Notes: generated from the sequence alone by a model not told the origin. DNA of 64,000 nucleotides from Rhizobium freirei PRF 81 (GCF_000359745.1 NZ_AQHN01000089.1:524501-588500); one strand, 5' to 3'. Positions 18,628-26,832 are shown, counted from the first letter of the stretch. Translations and numbers: made by a program.

Positions 18628-19548
18628 TCAGACGCCACCTTCGAAAAATGCTGTCCGATGCGCGCGGACCCATTCCTCGATGCCGGTCGGCTGGAAATCT
18701 TCGAGGCCCGGTTGCGGCCCGAACGGCCGCGCCAATATCGCATCAGCCTCATCCGGATTGGATGTGAAGAAGCGGAATTTGGACGCAACCCGCTTCCCTG
18801 TTCCAGGCTCCATCACGGCATCGACGTCCCTCTCGAATTCGTCGAGCGGCTGGGCGCGATAGGCGACATGGCGCCCGAGTCCCGCGCCGATCCGCGCTGC
18901 AAGCTCATCGCCGCTCACGCTTTCCGGCCCTGCGATACGGTGATCGCCGGCGTCGATGCCGCGCTCGAGCAGCGCAATGGCGGCGCGGGCGCAGTCTCCG
19001 GTCGAGGTCCATGCGATGCGCTGGGATTCGGCAATCGGTGGCGCGAAAACCCCGTGATTGACGATCTCCATTCGCGCTGAAGGCTTCAGAAGGTTGTCGA
19101 GATACATCGTGGGCCGGATAATGGCGAAAGGCAGGCCTGACCGGCGGATCACGTTTTCGATCATCGCGTTGGCAACCAAACTTGGCTCCTCGCAGGGTGC
19201 CGGGCGGCTGGCGCTGGCGAGTTTCAGGACGAGGGATTTCAGACCGCAGGCGAGGGATGCCGATACGGCATTCTCGGCCTGAATGCGCATATCCTCTTGC
19301 GGCCCGATCGGGATTTGCAGCACAGCATGGGCAATGCCGCTGCTGGCGGCGCGAAGCGATGCCGGATCGCGAAGATCCCCTTCCGCAAGCTCGATGCCGA
19401 GCGTCGCCAGTTCCGGAACACGTCTTCGGTCGCGGACAAGTGCCTTGACCTTGAAGCCGCGTCGAAGCGCAGCGCGAACGACAGAGCCGCCCTGTACGCC
19501 ACTGGCGAGATAAACAAGGATAGGCTGGGATTTATCGATGACGAACAT
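18628..19548 (-). CDS. NmrA-like NAD(P)-binding protein
   Basis: This 306-residue atypical SDR has an N-terminal Rossmann start (ILVYLASGVQGGSVVRAAL) where GVQGG replaces the usual GxxGxxG. ALVRDRRRV after the second strand is typical of NmrA/NAD(P)H azoreductase-like proteins. The C-terminal part (IAGPESVSGDELAARIG) matches the substrate domain of this family. It may be a redox sensor or a quinone oxidoreductase; the sequence cannot decide. It stands alone, facing the lactonase remnant. Confidence 0.8.
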   Translation of the reverse strand: MFVIDKSQPILVYLASGVQGGSVVRAALRRGFKVKALVRDRRRVPELATLGIELAEGDLRDPASLRAASSGIAHAVLQIPIGPQEDMRIQAENAVSASLACGLKSLVLKLASASRPAPCEEPSLVANAMIENVIRRSGLPFAIIRPTMYLDNLLKPSARMEIVNHGVFAPPIAESQRIAWTSTGDCARAAIALLERGIDAGDHRIAGPESVSGDELAARIGAGLGRHVAYRAQPLDEFERDVDAVMEPGTGKRVASKFRFFTSNPDEADAILARPFGPQPGLEDFQPTGIEEWVRAHRTAFFEGGV

Positions 19549-19790
19549 GAATCGACTCCTTCGAATACGGTCTGCCGAAGGAGCATCGTCGGATGGCTGC
19601 CGGGCAGACCCAGAACGCGCGCAAGGCGCTGGGACTGTCGGGGAATCTCACGCAAAGCGTGGAACAGAGCTTCTCCTTGAAGGAGAAGGGCTTGGGCCTA
19701 CCGAGACCAAGCCAGCCATTTTCGACGAGCGGAATGTAGGTCGGACTCATCGCCGGCGTCAATCGAAAGATGCGATGCCGGCCCGTTCGC

Positions 19791-20000
19791 CTATTTCTTG
19801 CGGGCCACGACATAGGGGCGATTGTCGTTGCCCTTCGTTGCGTGATTTTCCGTCGCAAGGATGTCGAAGCCTGTGGCAGATATTTGCCGGCGCAGCTCCG
19901 ATACCCGAAAGGCACCGGCATAGGGTGCCCTGCCGATCGCGCCCCGGGCATATTTGCGGGAAGCTCGGTCCCGGAAGCGGGCGTCGCTCGCTGTGCTCAT
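19791..20000 (-). pseudogene. SAM-dependent methyltransferase with internal deletion
   Basis: A 69-codon frame begins MSTASDARFRDRASRKYARG, the usual N-terminus of a rhizobial class I methyltransferase (SDxRFWDRxARKYA). It then jumps to the family's C-terminus: RAPYAGAFRVSELRRQISATG, ending NDNRPYVVARKK. About 140-150 codons with the SAM-binding GxGxG core are missing, yet the frame is kept. The product could be made but cannot be an active methyltransferase. The neighbouring bases 19556-19790 hold no gene I can support. Confidence 0.6.
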
Positions 20001-20045
20001 GAAGCTTGCTCTCCCCCAATTAACGCTTGCCGACACTTTATTTCG

Positions 20046-20930
20046 TCACCGCGTCGATCGCTCGTGAAGAGGTCCGTCGGAAGCGACGCTGTCCGAGGAT
20101 GAGGCAGGCAGCAGCGATTTGATCCGCTCCGCATCGTCTTGCGTTGCCGGATTGTAGACCACCATGCTGAGATCCGTGCGGCCGTCGACCGAAAAGGCCG
20201 AATATTCGAAGGCGAGCGGGCCGAGAACCGGATGGCGTATGTGCTTGATGGCTTCGGTATGCGTGCCGGGAACGTCGTTGTCGCGCCACATGGCCCTGAA
20301 TTCCGGACTGATGCGGCAAAGTTCCGCCACGAAAGGCTCGATCTCGGTTGCCGCGCCTGCGCGGGCCGCGTCGACACGGAAGGCACCCAGCGCGAAACGA
20401 GCCACGCTTTCCCAGTCATATTGCACGGCACGGGCGCGCGGATCGAGGAAGATGTAGCGCAGGATATTGCGCTCTTCCGGCGGCAGCGACCCGTAATCTA
20501 TCAGCATCACGGGGGCCGCCCGGTTCCAGGCGATGACGTCCCAGGTGGCGGTCCTGATGAGGGCGGGGCATGGCTCCAGGGCATCGAGCACGCGCTGCAG
20601 CCGCGGTGTCACGCCGTCATTCCTGCGATAACGAGCTTCGGGCGGGCGCCCGAGGCCGAGCAGGAACAGATGCTCGCGCTCCACTTCCGTCAGCATCAGC
20701 GCGCGGGCGATCCGGTCGAGCACGTCGGCAGACGGCGCGCCGCCGCGCCCCTGTTCCAGCCATGTGTACCATGTCGGGCTGATATTGGCGCGCTGCGCCA
20801 CTTCCTCGCGCCGCAGCCCCGGCGTTCGGCGCCGTTCAGAGCCAAAGCCCAGAGCCGATGGGTCGAGCTTGGCGCGCCGGTCTCGCAAATAGGTCCCGAG
20901 CAGGTTTTCCGTTTCGATAAGATCGGTCAT
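20046..20930 (-). CDS. XRE-family regulator with MmyB-like ligand domain
   Basis: This 294-residue protein has an N-terminal helix-turn-helix (about residues 35-75: RRTPGLRREEVAQRANIS then WYTWLEQGR) followed by the MmyB-type PAS-like domain (NRAAPVMLIDYGSLPPEERN). This pairing is typical of actinobacterial and rhizobial regulators that sit beside dehydrogenases. It is divergent from the SDR-type epimerase gene at 21018 with 87 bases between, and probably represses it. Confidence 0.9.
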   Translation of the reverse strand: MTDLIETENLLGTYLRDRRAKLDPSALGFGSERRRTPGLRREEVAQRANISPTWYTWLEQGRGGAPSADVLDRIARALMLTEVEREHLFLLGLGRPPEARYRRNDGVTPRLQRVLDALEPCPALIRTATWDVIAWNRAAPVMLIDYGSLPPEERNILRYIFLDPRARAVQYDWESVARFALGAFRVDAARAGAATEIEPFVAELCRISPEFRAMWRDNDVPGTHTEAIKHIRHPVLGPLAFEYSAFSVDGRTDLSMVVYNPATQDDAERIKSLLPASSSDSVASDGPLHERSTR

Positions 20931-21017
20931 CCTGTTAGTTCTTTTACTAGGATAAGGTCACTACTTTACCAGAATAACCGATGGGCACAGATTTGTCTCC
21001 GACGAAATAAGGAGACT

Positions 21018-21911
21018 ATGCCTATGCGTATTTTTGTCACCGGCGCGACCGGAAACATCGGCTCGAACGTCGTGAGGGAATTGATCGCGGCCGGCCATCA
21101 GGTGCTCGGCCTTTCTCGCTCGAAGGAAAAGGAGGCAGCGCTCGCCGCCGCTGGCGCTGAGGTCCTGCATGGCACGATTGAGGATATCGGAATCCTGAAA
21201 AGCGGCGCTTCTCAATCCGACGGCGTCATCCATCTTGCCTTCAACCACGACTTCTCGAGATTCGTTGAAAATTGCGAGGATGACCGCCGCGTCATCGCAA
21301 CGCTCGCCTCGGCTCTCGCCGGCTCGGCCCGCCCGCTGGTCATCACGTCAGGAACGCCGATCGCCAACACGGTTCCGGGCGAGCCTGCCAGGGAAGACAA
21401 TCCGATCGCCGGCTCCGACACGCATCCGCGCGCGGCCTCCGAGGAGGCGGCGATCCTGGCCAGCGAGATCGGCGTCAACGTCTCGGTCGTGCGGCTGCCG
21501 CAGGTGCATGATCCGGTCAGCCAGGGGCTTATCACTCCCTTGATCGAGATATTCAGGCAAAAGGGCGTCTGCGCCTATATCGAGGATGGGCTCAATCGCT
21601 GGCCGGCCGCACATTTTTCCGATGTCGCGCGCCTCTATCGCCTCGTTGTCGAACGGGCCGAGCCGAATGCCAGATATCACGCTGTTGCCGAGGAAGGCGT
21701 GCCGATGCGCGATATCGCCGAAGTCATCGGCCGCCGCCTGAACCTGCCGGTAAAATCGGTCGGCAAGGATGAGGCTCAGGAATATTTCGGTTGGCTCTCC
21801 ATGTTCGCCACGCGCGACATGCCGGCCTCCAGCGCCAAGACGCGCCAGAAGCTTGGCTGGGAACCGACCGGCCCGAAGCTGCTCGACGATCTCGCAGAGC
21901 TTCGGGTTTAA
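21018..21911 (+). CDS. NAD-dependent epimerase/dehydratase-like SDR
   Basis: The ATG at 21018 follows a good AAGGAG site and gives 297 residues. The extended-SDR Rossmann motif GATGNIGSNV (about 9-18) is intact. The usual YxxxK is not evident: the region reads THPRAASEEAAILAS, so this is an atypical SDR of the type often annotated as a 3-beta-HSD or NAD(P)-binding protein. It is divergent from the XRE/MmyB regulator that likely controls it. A hairpin terminator follows at 21983. Confidence 0.85.
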   Translation: MPMRIFVTGATGNIGSNVVRELIAAGHQVLGLSRSKEKEAALAAAGAEVLHGTIEDIGILKSGASQSDGVIHLAFNHDFSRFVENCEDDRRVIATLASALAGSARPLVITSGTPIANTVPGEPAREDNPIAGSDTHPRAASEEAAILASEIGVNVSVVRLPQVHDPVSQGLITPLIEIFRQKGVCAYIEDGLNRWPAAHFSDVARLYRLVVERAEPNARYHAVAEEGVPMRDIAEVIGRRLNLPVKSVGKDEAQEYFGWLSMFATRDMPASSAKTRQKLGWEPTGPKLLDDLAELRV

Positions 21912-21982
21912 GGGGCGTGATGCCGACCTTGAAGATCTGATCCGCCGTCGGATTGGAGTTTGTTGACGCGCCTAGTTCCAGG

Positions 21983-22005
21983 CCTGGCCGGCTTCGTCGG
22001 CCGGG
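21983..22005 (+). terminator. Rho-independent-like terminator after the SDR gene
   Basis: CCTGGCCG and CGGCCGGG (one T:G pair) flank a seven-base loop and are followed by TCTTT, 72 bases after the stop codon at 21911. The rest of this 400-base gap holds a 55-base repeat unit at 22109 and the TetR promoter. Confidence 0.55.
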
Positions 22006-22108
22006 TCTTTGACAGTTTCAGGTCGAGCGCAGGTATTCCCCCGCAAATGAAGGACGGGCAGCCACCAGCTATTGGAATTCGAAGAGAGCCGTGATCGGGG
22101 CAGGGCAT

Positions 22109-22163
22109 AAATGGCGGGCCGAGAACAGTGAAGGTGGCCACTATGCCTATGTCATAGCCACCT
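22109..22163. repeat. 55-base diverged repeat, copy 1
   Basis: It begins AAATGGCGGGCC and ends TAGCCACCT, with CACTA at a fixed internal place. A second copy of exactly the same length lies at 23960-24014, with 37 of 55 bases identical. Nature unknown; both copies lie in gene-free gaps flanking the TetR/NTF2/TfoX group. Confidence 0.4.
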
Positions 22164-22280
22164 AAGGTGCGTCACGGCTCTCCTTTGCCATAAGCGCGTC
22201 CGCTCAAAATGCATGGAATTGGATAAATAACTGGGTGCCGACCTCAACCCGGCAGCAGAGAATAGCTTGACATGCGTTTT

Positions 22281-22308
22281 TGAGCGATTACTCTAGAATG
22301 ATCGTTCA
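22281..22308. promoter_or_regulatory. TetR-type operator candidate
   Basis: TGAGCGATTA and its imperfect mirror AATGATCGTTCA flank CTCTAG directly before the ribosome site of the TetR gene. A 28-base imperfect palindrome at this place fits autorepression. Confidence 0.55.
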
Positions 22309-22321
22309 AAAAGGAGCGCCT

Positions 22322-22897
22322 ATGGGCCGAACCCGATCTTACGATGAGGATGCTGTATTGAGCGGCGCGATGCATGCCTTTCGCCGCAAGGGCTATCAGG
22401 CCGCGTCCGTTCGCGATCTGGAAGATGCGACCGGACTCAAGGTTGGCAGCATCTACCACAGCTTCGGCGACAAGGCAGGACTCTTCGACGCTGCCTTCGC
22501 TCACTACAATCGTGTCGTCCTGCGCGGGCGAATTGAGCGTTTTGCCCCCGCCGAGGCGGGGATGAGCGGGCTTTTGGCGCTCTTCGTCTCGCTGCTTCAC
22601 GAGCCGGATGATGAAAGCCTCGGCTGCCTCATCACCAATTCGGCCGTCGAACTCGGCGGCGAAGCGCCTCCGCATCGCTGCACCGTTGAGGGACTTCGTG
22701 TGCTGACGGAGACGTTCACGGAGCGGCTTTCGTCAGCACAACAGCGGGGAAGGCTTCGCGCCGATATGAGCTCCGAATCCGCGGCTCTGAGGCTGCTGGC
22801 TCTTTATCAGGGCATCCTCGTCCTGATCCGAGCCGGTCACGACAAGCAGGCACTCGCGGCTCTCATACAAAACGAGTTCAACAGCCTGGAGGCCTGA
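22322..22897 (+). CDS. TetR/AcrR-family transcriptional regulator
   Basis: From the ATG at 22322 (AAAAAGGAG just upstream) it is 191 residues. The helix-turn-helix is around residues 25-48 (GYQAASVRDLEDATGLKVGSIYHSFGDK), followed by a ligand domain with GCLITNSAVEL, a motif common in TetR proteins of electrophile/quinone reductase operons. It is followed after two bases by an NTF2-like gene and a TfoX gene, so these form a small operon whose last member, a dehydrogenase, is truncated. Confidence 0.9.
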   Translation: MGRTRSYDEDAVLSGAMHAFRRKGYQAASVRDLEDATGLKVGSIYHSFGDKAGLFDAAFAHYNRVVLRGRIERFAPAEAGMSGLLALFVSLLHEPDDESLGCLITNSAVELGGEAPPHRCTVEGLRVLTETFTERLSSAQQRGRLRADMSSESAALRLLALYQGILVLIRAGHDKQALAALIQNEFNSLEA

Positions 22898-22898
22898 C

Positions 22899-23267
22899 AT
22901 GACCCCTGACGACCTTTGGAATCGCTATTCCGCAATCTGGTCGATCTCCGACACTGCCGGGCGAGGCAATGAGCTTTCTGTTTGTCTCGCTGACGAAGCC
23001 ACCTATTGCGATCGGAACGGTTTGCTGGTCGGTCACGACGCCATATCAAGCTATATGGCGCAGTTCCAGGCGAGCGTGCCTGGCGGACGGTTTCATATCA
23101 GTTCCGTACTTCATCACCACGACCGTTCTCTCGCCCAATGGTTCCTGACCGGTGCTGACGGGTCCGTTCTCCAGATGGGAACCAGCTTTGGCGCGATCAG
23201 CGACAATGGAAGGCTGCTCGCGATCAGCGGTTTCTTCCATCCAGCAAGTAGCACCGCCACAGCATGA
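22899..23267 (+). CDS. NTF2/SnoaL-like small protein
   Basis: This 122-residue protein has the cone-shaped NTF2-like fold pattern: an N-terminal helix (DLWNRYSAIWSISD), strands around LADEATYCDRNGLLVGHDAI, then strands with FHISSVLHHHDRSLAQWF. Members act as ketosteroid isomerase-like enzymes or ligand carriers; the substrate is unknown. It starts one base after the TetR stop and overlaps the start of the TfoX-like gene. Confidence 0.78.
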   Translation: MTPDDLWNRYSAIWSISDTAGRGNELSVCLADEATYCDRNGLLVGHDAISSYMAQFQASVPGGRFHISSVLHHHDRSLAQWFLTGADGSVLQMGTSFGAISDNGRLLAISGFFHPASSTATA

Positions 23268-23680
23268 GCAAGATGGGAACTTCCGATTTGGCTCTGGATC
23301 TCGCCACACGCATTGAAGGCTTGGGCGCGATCAGTGTCAGGCGCTTCTTCGGCGGTACGGCCCTGGTCGCGGATGGCATTCAGTTTGGATTCGTCATGAA
23401 GGGAGCATTCTATCTTCGGGTCGATGACGCGAGCCGGACTAGGTTCGAAGCGTTGGGAATGACTCCGTTCACCTATCCCGGCAAGGGAAAGACAGTAACT
23501 GTAACCAGCTACTACGCGGCCCCTGACGATATTTTTGACGATAACGAACAGCTTCGGGATTGGGTGGCCGACGCTTACCAGGCTGCTTTAGGCGCCATCC
23601 ACAAAAGCTCAAGAGCGACTGAAACGAGAAAGCCGGCCTATGAAGCAGGTCCAATTCCACCACCCAGGCGTTCCGGCTGA
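23264..23680 (+). CDS. TfoX/Sxy N-terminal-domain protein
   Basis: This 138-residue protein consists of a TfoX N-terminal domain. RIEGLGAISVRRFFGGTALV, FGFVMKGAFYLRVDD and FTYPGKGKTVTVTSYYAAPDDI are characteristic, and the C-terminal Sxy domain is absent. In gamma-proteobacteria TfoX regulates competence; single-domain rhizobial forms have no proven role. It overlaps the NTF2-like gene by four bases, and its 3' end overlaps the truncated dehydrogenase, which hints that its own last codons were altered by the same rearrangement. Confidence 0.82.
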   Translation: MSKMGTSDLALDLATRIEGLGAISVRRFFGGTALVADGIQFGFVMKGAFYLRVDDASRTRFEALGMTPFTYPGKGKTVTVTSYYAAPDDIFDDNEQLRDWVADAYQAALGAIHKSSRATETRKPAYEAGPIPPPRRSG

Positions 23681-23843
23681 TGTCGTAACTTGCGTTGACG
23701 TTCCGGAGCCGGTTGCCACGGCTCCGGATGATGTCCCAGTCGCCATCAATGTCTTTCCGGTCAACTCGGCCGACCTTCTGACGTTGCAGGTTACTATCCG
23801 CGAAGCGAGCCTGGTGCTGCGAACTGCACTTAAAAACCCTTGA
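23640..23843 (+). pseudogene. Truncated medium-chain dehydrogenase/quinone oxidoreductase
   Basis: Sixty-seven codons start MKQVQFHHPGVPADVVTCVD and continue with VPVAINVFPVNSADLLTLQ, the usual N-terminus of a zinc-independent MDR oxidoreductase. The frame then leaves the family and stops; the NADPH-binding domain of a roughly 330-residue protein is absent. It is the last gene of the TetR group and probably once its main target. Confidence 0.6.
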
Positions 23844-23959
23844 GCCTCCGGCAAACCTGGGACGGTTCAGTCCAAGAGCGACCTGCTCCGAAGCTTGACG
23901 GCGATCTCCGGCATTCGTGTAAAATCGGATACCCTGGGAATACCCAGTTTTGTTTGGAG

Positions 23960-24014
23960 AAATGGCGGGCCACGACCGATTGCGATGATCACTACGTTTG
24001 CGCTATAGCCACCT
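23960..24014. repeat. 55-base diverged repeat, copy 2
   Basis: Same length and end sequences as the copy at 22109-22163 (AAATGGCGGGCC ... CACTA ... TAGCCACCT). It lies in the 270-base gap between the dehydrogenase remnant and the MFS gene; nothing else was seen in that gap. Confidence 0.4.
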
Positions 24015-24113
24015 GACGCGCTCCATAGCTCTGACGGCCGGCGAGGCGACCAGTGCGCCTTGTGTTCTATGCGGCGGTTGCCGATCAGGATGCCGGCTCG
24101 CCGTTTGAAGCGA

Positions 24114-25460
24114 TTAGCCACTCATTCGCCACCAGATGCACGCAGTCACCACGGAGACCACCGCGAGCAGCCAGAGCGCAGGGTTAGTCCCCGACGTTTG
24201 AGTGATCGTCTCCGTGACTTGCGACCCTAATATTGCCACGCCAGCCGCGGCCCCCGCCTGACGGGCGGCGTTCAAGACGCCCGCGGCGATACCAACCCGC
24301 TCTTTTTCAACAGTGCCCAAGGCGGGCGCGGTAGCGGCCGGCGAAATGAAACCGGACGCGAAACCGATCGCCAGAAGGGCGGGCAGCGCGTACGCGTAGC
24401 TCGTCGTCGTTCCAGCCAGGATCAGCCCGAATGCGCCACCTGGATAGACGAGGAAAGCCGCGCTGAGAGAACGGCGGGAGCCGATCGCCTTCACGATAGC
24501 GGCGGACAACATGCTGCCAGCCGCGACCATCGTTGTCATGGGAAGCAGCGCCAACCCGGTCTCAAACGCTGTCCATCCCCGGACCTGCTGGAATGTGAGG
24601 CTCAGGACAAACAGGAGGCCATAGAACACGAAGGCTGAAGCGCAGGAGACGTAGACCGAGCCGGTAAAGACTGCGCTGCGAAACAGCCGCACGGGCAGCA
24701 TCGGATGATCTCCCCGACGCTCAATGGCGACAAACAGGGTGCAGGCGAACAACGTCACGGTCGCGCCGATCAGGATGGCCGGTGAGGTCCAGCCGAACGC
24801 GGGCGCCTCAATCAGCACACCGATCAAGCCAACAAGACCGATAATTGCCGCGACCTGGCCCAGAATATCGAGAGGCTGTGCTTTTACACGAGGTCCATCG
24901 TGAGCGATACGCCAGGTCATCGCCATGCCGGCTGCACCAATCGGGACGTTGACGAAAAAGATGCTGCGCCAACCAAGGCTATCGATCAGGATGCCTCCGA
25001 CCACAGGTCCAGCCGCCATCGCAATAGCACCGCACCCGGCCCAAAGCCCGATCGCACGTGCGCGTTTCTCGGCGTTTGGGCTGGCATGGTCGATGAGCTT
25101 AAGCGAGCCTGGCACCAGCAAGGCGGCTCCGATCCCTTGCAGAACCCGCGCCGCCACGAGAGAGAACAAGCCGGTCGCACACGCGCAGAGCAGCGACGCC
25201 AGCGTGAACAGGCCAAGGCCCGCCAGATAGGCGTTACGCGCACCATAGCGATCTCCGAGCCGACCGCCGGTCAGCAGCAGTGCCGCGAAGCTGACGGTGT
25301 ACCCATTCACCACCCATTGCAGGCCCTCGATGGGCGCTGAAAATGCCGCGGACAAGCGTTCAAGCGCCACGTTCACAATCGACGTGTCGAGGATGACGAC
25401 AACGTAGCTAACGCTGGTGGCGGCGAGGATGCGCCGGCGTTCTGGTTCTGCCACATCCAT
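24114..25460 (-). CDS. MFS drug/solute exporter, DHA2 (14-helix) type
   Basis: This 448-residue inner-membrane protein has the DHA2/EmrB layout. Motif D1 LDTSIVNVAL is in helix 1 (about 25-34), motif A GGRLGDRYGARNAY lies between helices 2 and 3, and motif C (AAGPVVGGILIDSLGW) is in helix 5. About 14 hydrophobic segments are visible, though it is slightly shorter than typical. It should export a hydrophobic toxic compound by proton antiport. It follows the NTF2-like gene by five bases on the same strand, so the two form an operon facing the ArsR-type regulator. Confidence 0.88.
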   Translation of the reverse strand: MDVAEPERRRILAATSVSYVVVILDTSIVNVALERLSAAFSAPIEGLQWVVNGYTVSFAALLLTGGRLGDRYGARNAYLAGLGLFTLASLLCACATGLFSLVAARVLQGIGAALLVPGSLKLIDHASPNAEKRARAIGLWAGCGAIAMAAGPVVGGILIDSLGWRSIFFVNVPIGAAGMAMTWRIAHDGPRVKAQPLDILGQVAAIIGLVGLIGVLIEAPAFGWTSPAILIGATVTLFACTLFVAIERRGDHPMLPVRLFRSAVFTGSVYVSCASAFVFYGLLFVLSLTFQQVRGWTAFETGLALLPMTTMVAAGSMLSAAIVKAIGSRRSLSAAFLVYPGGAFGLILAGTTTSYAYALPALLAIGFASGFISPAATAPALGTVEKERVGIAAGVLNAARQAGAAAGVAILGSQVTETITQTSGTNPALWLLAVVSVVTACIWWRMSG

Positions 25461-25465
25461 CGGAG

Positions 25466-25894
25466 CTACTTCGCTCCTGCCGGCAAACTGGACAGGGTTC
25501 TAAAGCCGACCCAGCCCCAATAGACGCGATGATGCGTGATGACTCCGCCCGATACGTCCATGACTTCGATCAGATCGATCTGGTCGCCATCCGGGGTCGC
25601 GCGTGGATACTCCCATATCAGTTGGCGTCCGTTAGCAAAGAAGATCCCGGTCCTGTACCAGCGGCCGAGGCCGTTCGACGGGCTGCGAAAGCCAGCCGCG
25701 AAAAAGTCACCGATGGCCATTTTGCCCCGGAGAATGCCGGAGCCAAGGTCCGGTTGAACGGCCCAAACCAGCGGGCTTTCCAGAATGGCGTCATCGGCAT
25801 AGAGCGCCATCAGTCCTTCGATGTCGCGGCGAACAACGGTTTCATGCCATTGCTCGTAAATGTGCCGGATGGCATCTTCGCTTTCCTCTGTCAT
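25466..25894 (-). CDS. NTF2/SnoaL-like small protein
   Basis: The start at 25894 (MTEESEDAI, with GAAGGAG upstream) gives 142 residues. The pattern RHIYEQWHETVVRRDIEGLM, LYADDAILESPLV and IDLIEVMDVSGG is that of ketosteroid isomerase-like NTF2 proteins, with Asp residues placed as in SnoaL-type enzymes. It is the first gene of a unit with the MFS exporter and divergent from the ArsR-like regulator. Substrate unknown. Confidence 0.8.
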   Translation of the reverse strand: MTEESEDAIRHIYEQWHETVVRRDIEGLMALYADDAILESPLVWAVQPDLGSGILRGKMAIGDFFAAGFRSPSNGLGRWYRTGIFFANGRQLIWEYPRATPDGDQIDLIEVMDVSGGVITHHRVYWGWVGFRTLSSLPAGAK

Positions 25895-25937
25895 GATCGG
25901 CTCCTTCGGTGATAATGGAGCCGAGCATAATTTCAGG

Positions 25938-25985
25938 CAGGCATCAGATGCTTCGATCTTCATCGAAACATGCGTCTGACGCCTG
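25938..25985. promoter_or_regulatory. Nested palindromes in the NTF2-MFS/ArsR divergent promoter
   Basis: An outer pair of 14-base arms, CAGGCATCAGATGC (25938-25951) and GCGTCTGACGCCTG (25972-25985), matches with two mismatches. An inner perfect pair TTCGAT/ATCGAA (25952-25957 and 25962-25967) lies between them, its centre two bases off. The whole sits midway in the 124-base divergent region, as expected for the ArsR-like regulator's site. Confidence 0.6.
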
Positions 25986-26018
25986 TGCTACGATGCGTTC
26001 GCGACAGGAGCGCACGCC

Positions 26019-26738
26019 ATGAACCCACAACCTGCCATCACGAGCACCGCCGCGCTGATTTCCGATCCCGCGCGCGCGGCCATGCTGATGATGCTGGTGG
26101 ACGGCCGCGCCCGCCCGGCCGGAGAACTGGCATATACCGCAGGGGTATCGCCACAGACCGCGAGTTCGCATCTGACCAAGCTTCTGGAGGGCGGTTTGCT
26201 GTGCGTCGAAAAAGAGGGCCGTCACCGCTATTACCGGCTCGCTGGCCCGGATGTCGTTTCCCTACTCAAGCATCTGGCCTTGTTCGGCCCCGGCGAGCCC
26301 GTGCGTCGCAAAGCGCCCAATCGGGAGGTCGAGCATCTTCACTTCGCGCGCTGCTGCTACGACCACCTTGCGGGGCGCCTAGGCGTTGAAATGACCAAGG
26401 CGATGCTTGGCCGCGGCTACCTCGAACATGGGGACGGAAAAGCCTTCGCCGTCACGCCGGACGGTGCGGAATGGTTCGCTCACTTGGGATTGGATATTGC
26501 CCGGATCACTCCGGGCCGCCATGGCATCGCTCGCAAGTGCCTCGACTGGACAGCGCGCGAACACCACCTTGCCGGCCCGCTCGGAACTCAGTTCATGGCG
26601 CAGGCTTGCACGCTCGGATGGTTTCAGCGCCCGCCTTCCACGCGCGCCATTGAAGTGACGCCAAAAGGCTGGCGGGCGCTCAAGAGGTATCTGGGCCTCG
26701 ACAGGCGGAGCATCGACCAGAGGTCCGACGCAGGATAG
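26019..26738 (+). CDS. ArsR-like winged-helix regulator with extended C-terminus
   Basis: This 239-residue protein has an ArsR-type helix-turn-helix (about residues 30-70: ELAYTAGVSPQTASSHLTKL, then VEKEGRHRYYRL). A second region follows with CCYDHLAGRLGVEMTKAML, two Cys and several His, common in a longer ArsR subgroup. The classic CVC metal motif is absent, so an organic ligand is likelier than a metal. It is divergent from the NTF2-like/MFS unit and probably represses it. It ends 25 bases before a strong hairpin that may mark the edge of the mobile element. Confidence 0.87.
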   Translation: MNPQPAITSTAALISDPARAAMLMMLVDGRARPAGELAYTAGVSPQTASSHLTKLLEGGLLCVEKEGRHRYYRLAGPDVVSLLKHLALFGPGEPVRRKAPNREVEHLHFARCCYDHLAGRLGVEMTKAMLGRGYLEHGDGKAFAVTPDGAEWFAHLGLDIARITPGRHGIARKCLDWTAREHHLAGPLGTQFMAQACTLGWFQRPPSTRAIEVTPKGWRALKRYLGLDRRSIDQRSDAG

Positions 26739-26763
26739 CCCACGGTTCTGATTGCGCAGCGTT

Positions 26764-26806
26764 GGCGGGCGGCGCTGCGATATGTGCGGTCTCCGCGCCG
26801 CCCGCC
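26764..26806. terminator. Strong 12-bp hairpin between arsR-like and traD-like genes
   Basis: GGCGGGCGGCGC (26764-26775) and its exact complement (26795-26806) flank 19 bases. It lies between the convergent ArsR-like gene and the TraD-like gene, so it can stop transcription from both sides. There is no T tract. Confidence 0.55.
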
Positions 26807-26832
26807 ACCGGTCACGCCCGGTTCTGCTGCGA

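Noticed and set aside
18309..18767. Plus-strand frame of 152 codons
   Set aside because: Its first part is the lactonase remnant, after which it runs through a frameshift and antisense to the NmrA-like gene.
19556..19790. Possible small genes in the gap downstream of the methyltransferase remnant
   Set aside because: Short frames on both strands, none with recognisable motifs or a convincing ribosome site.
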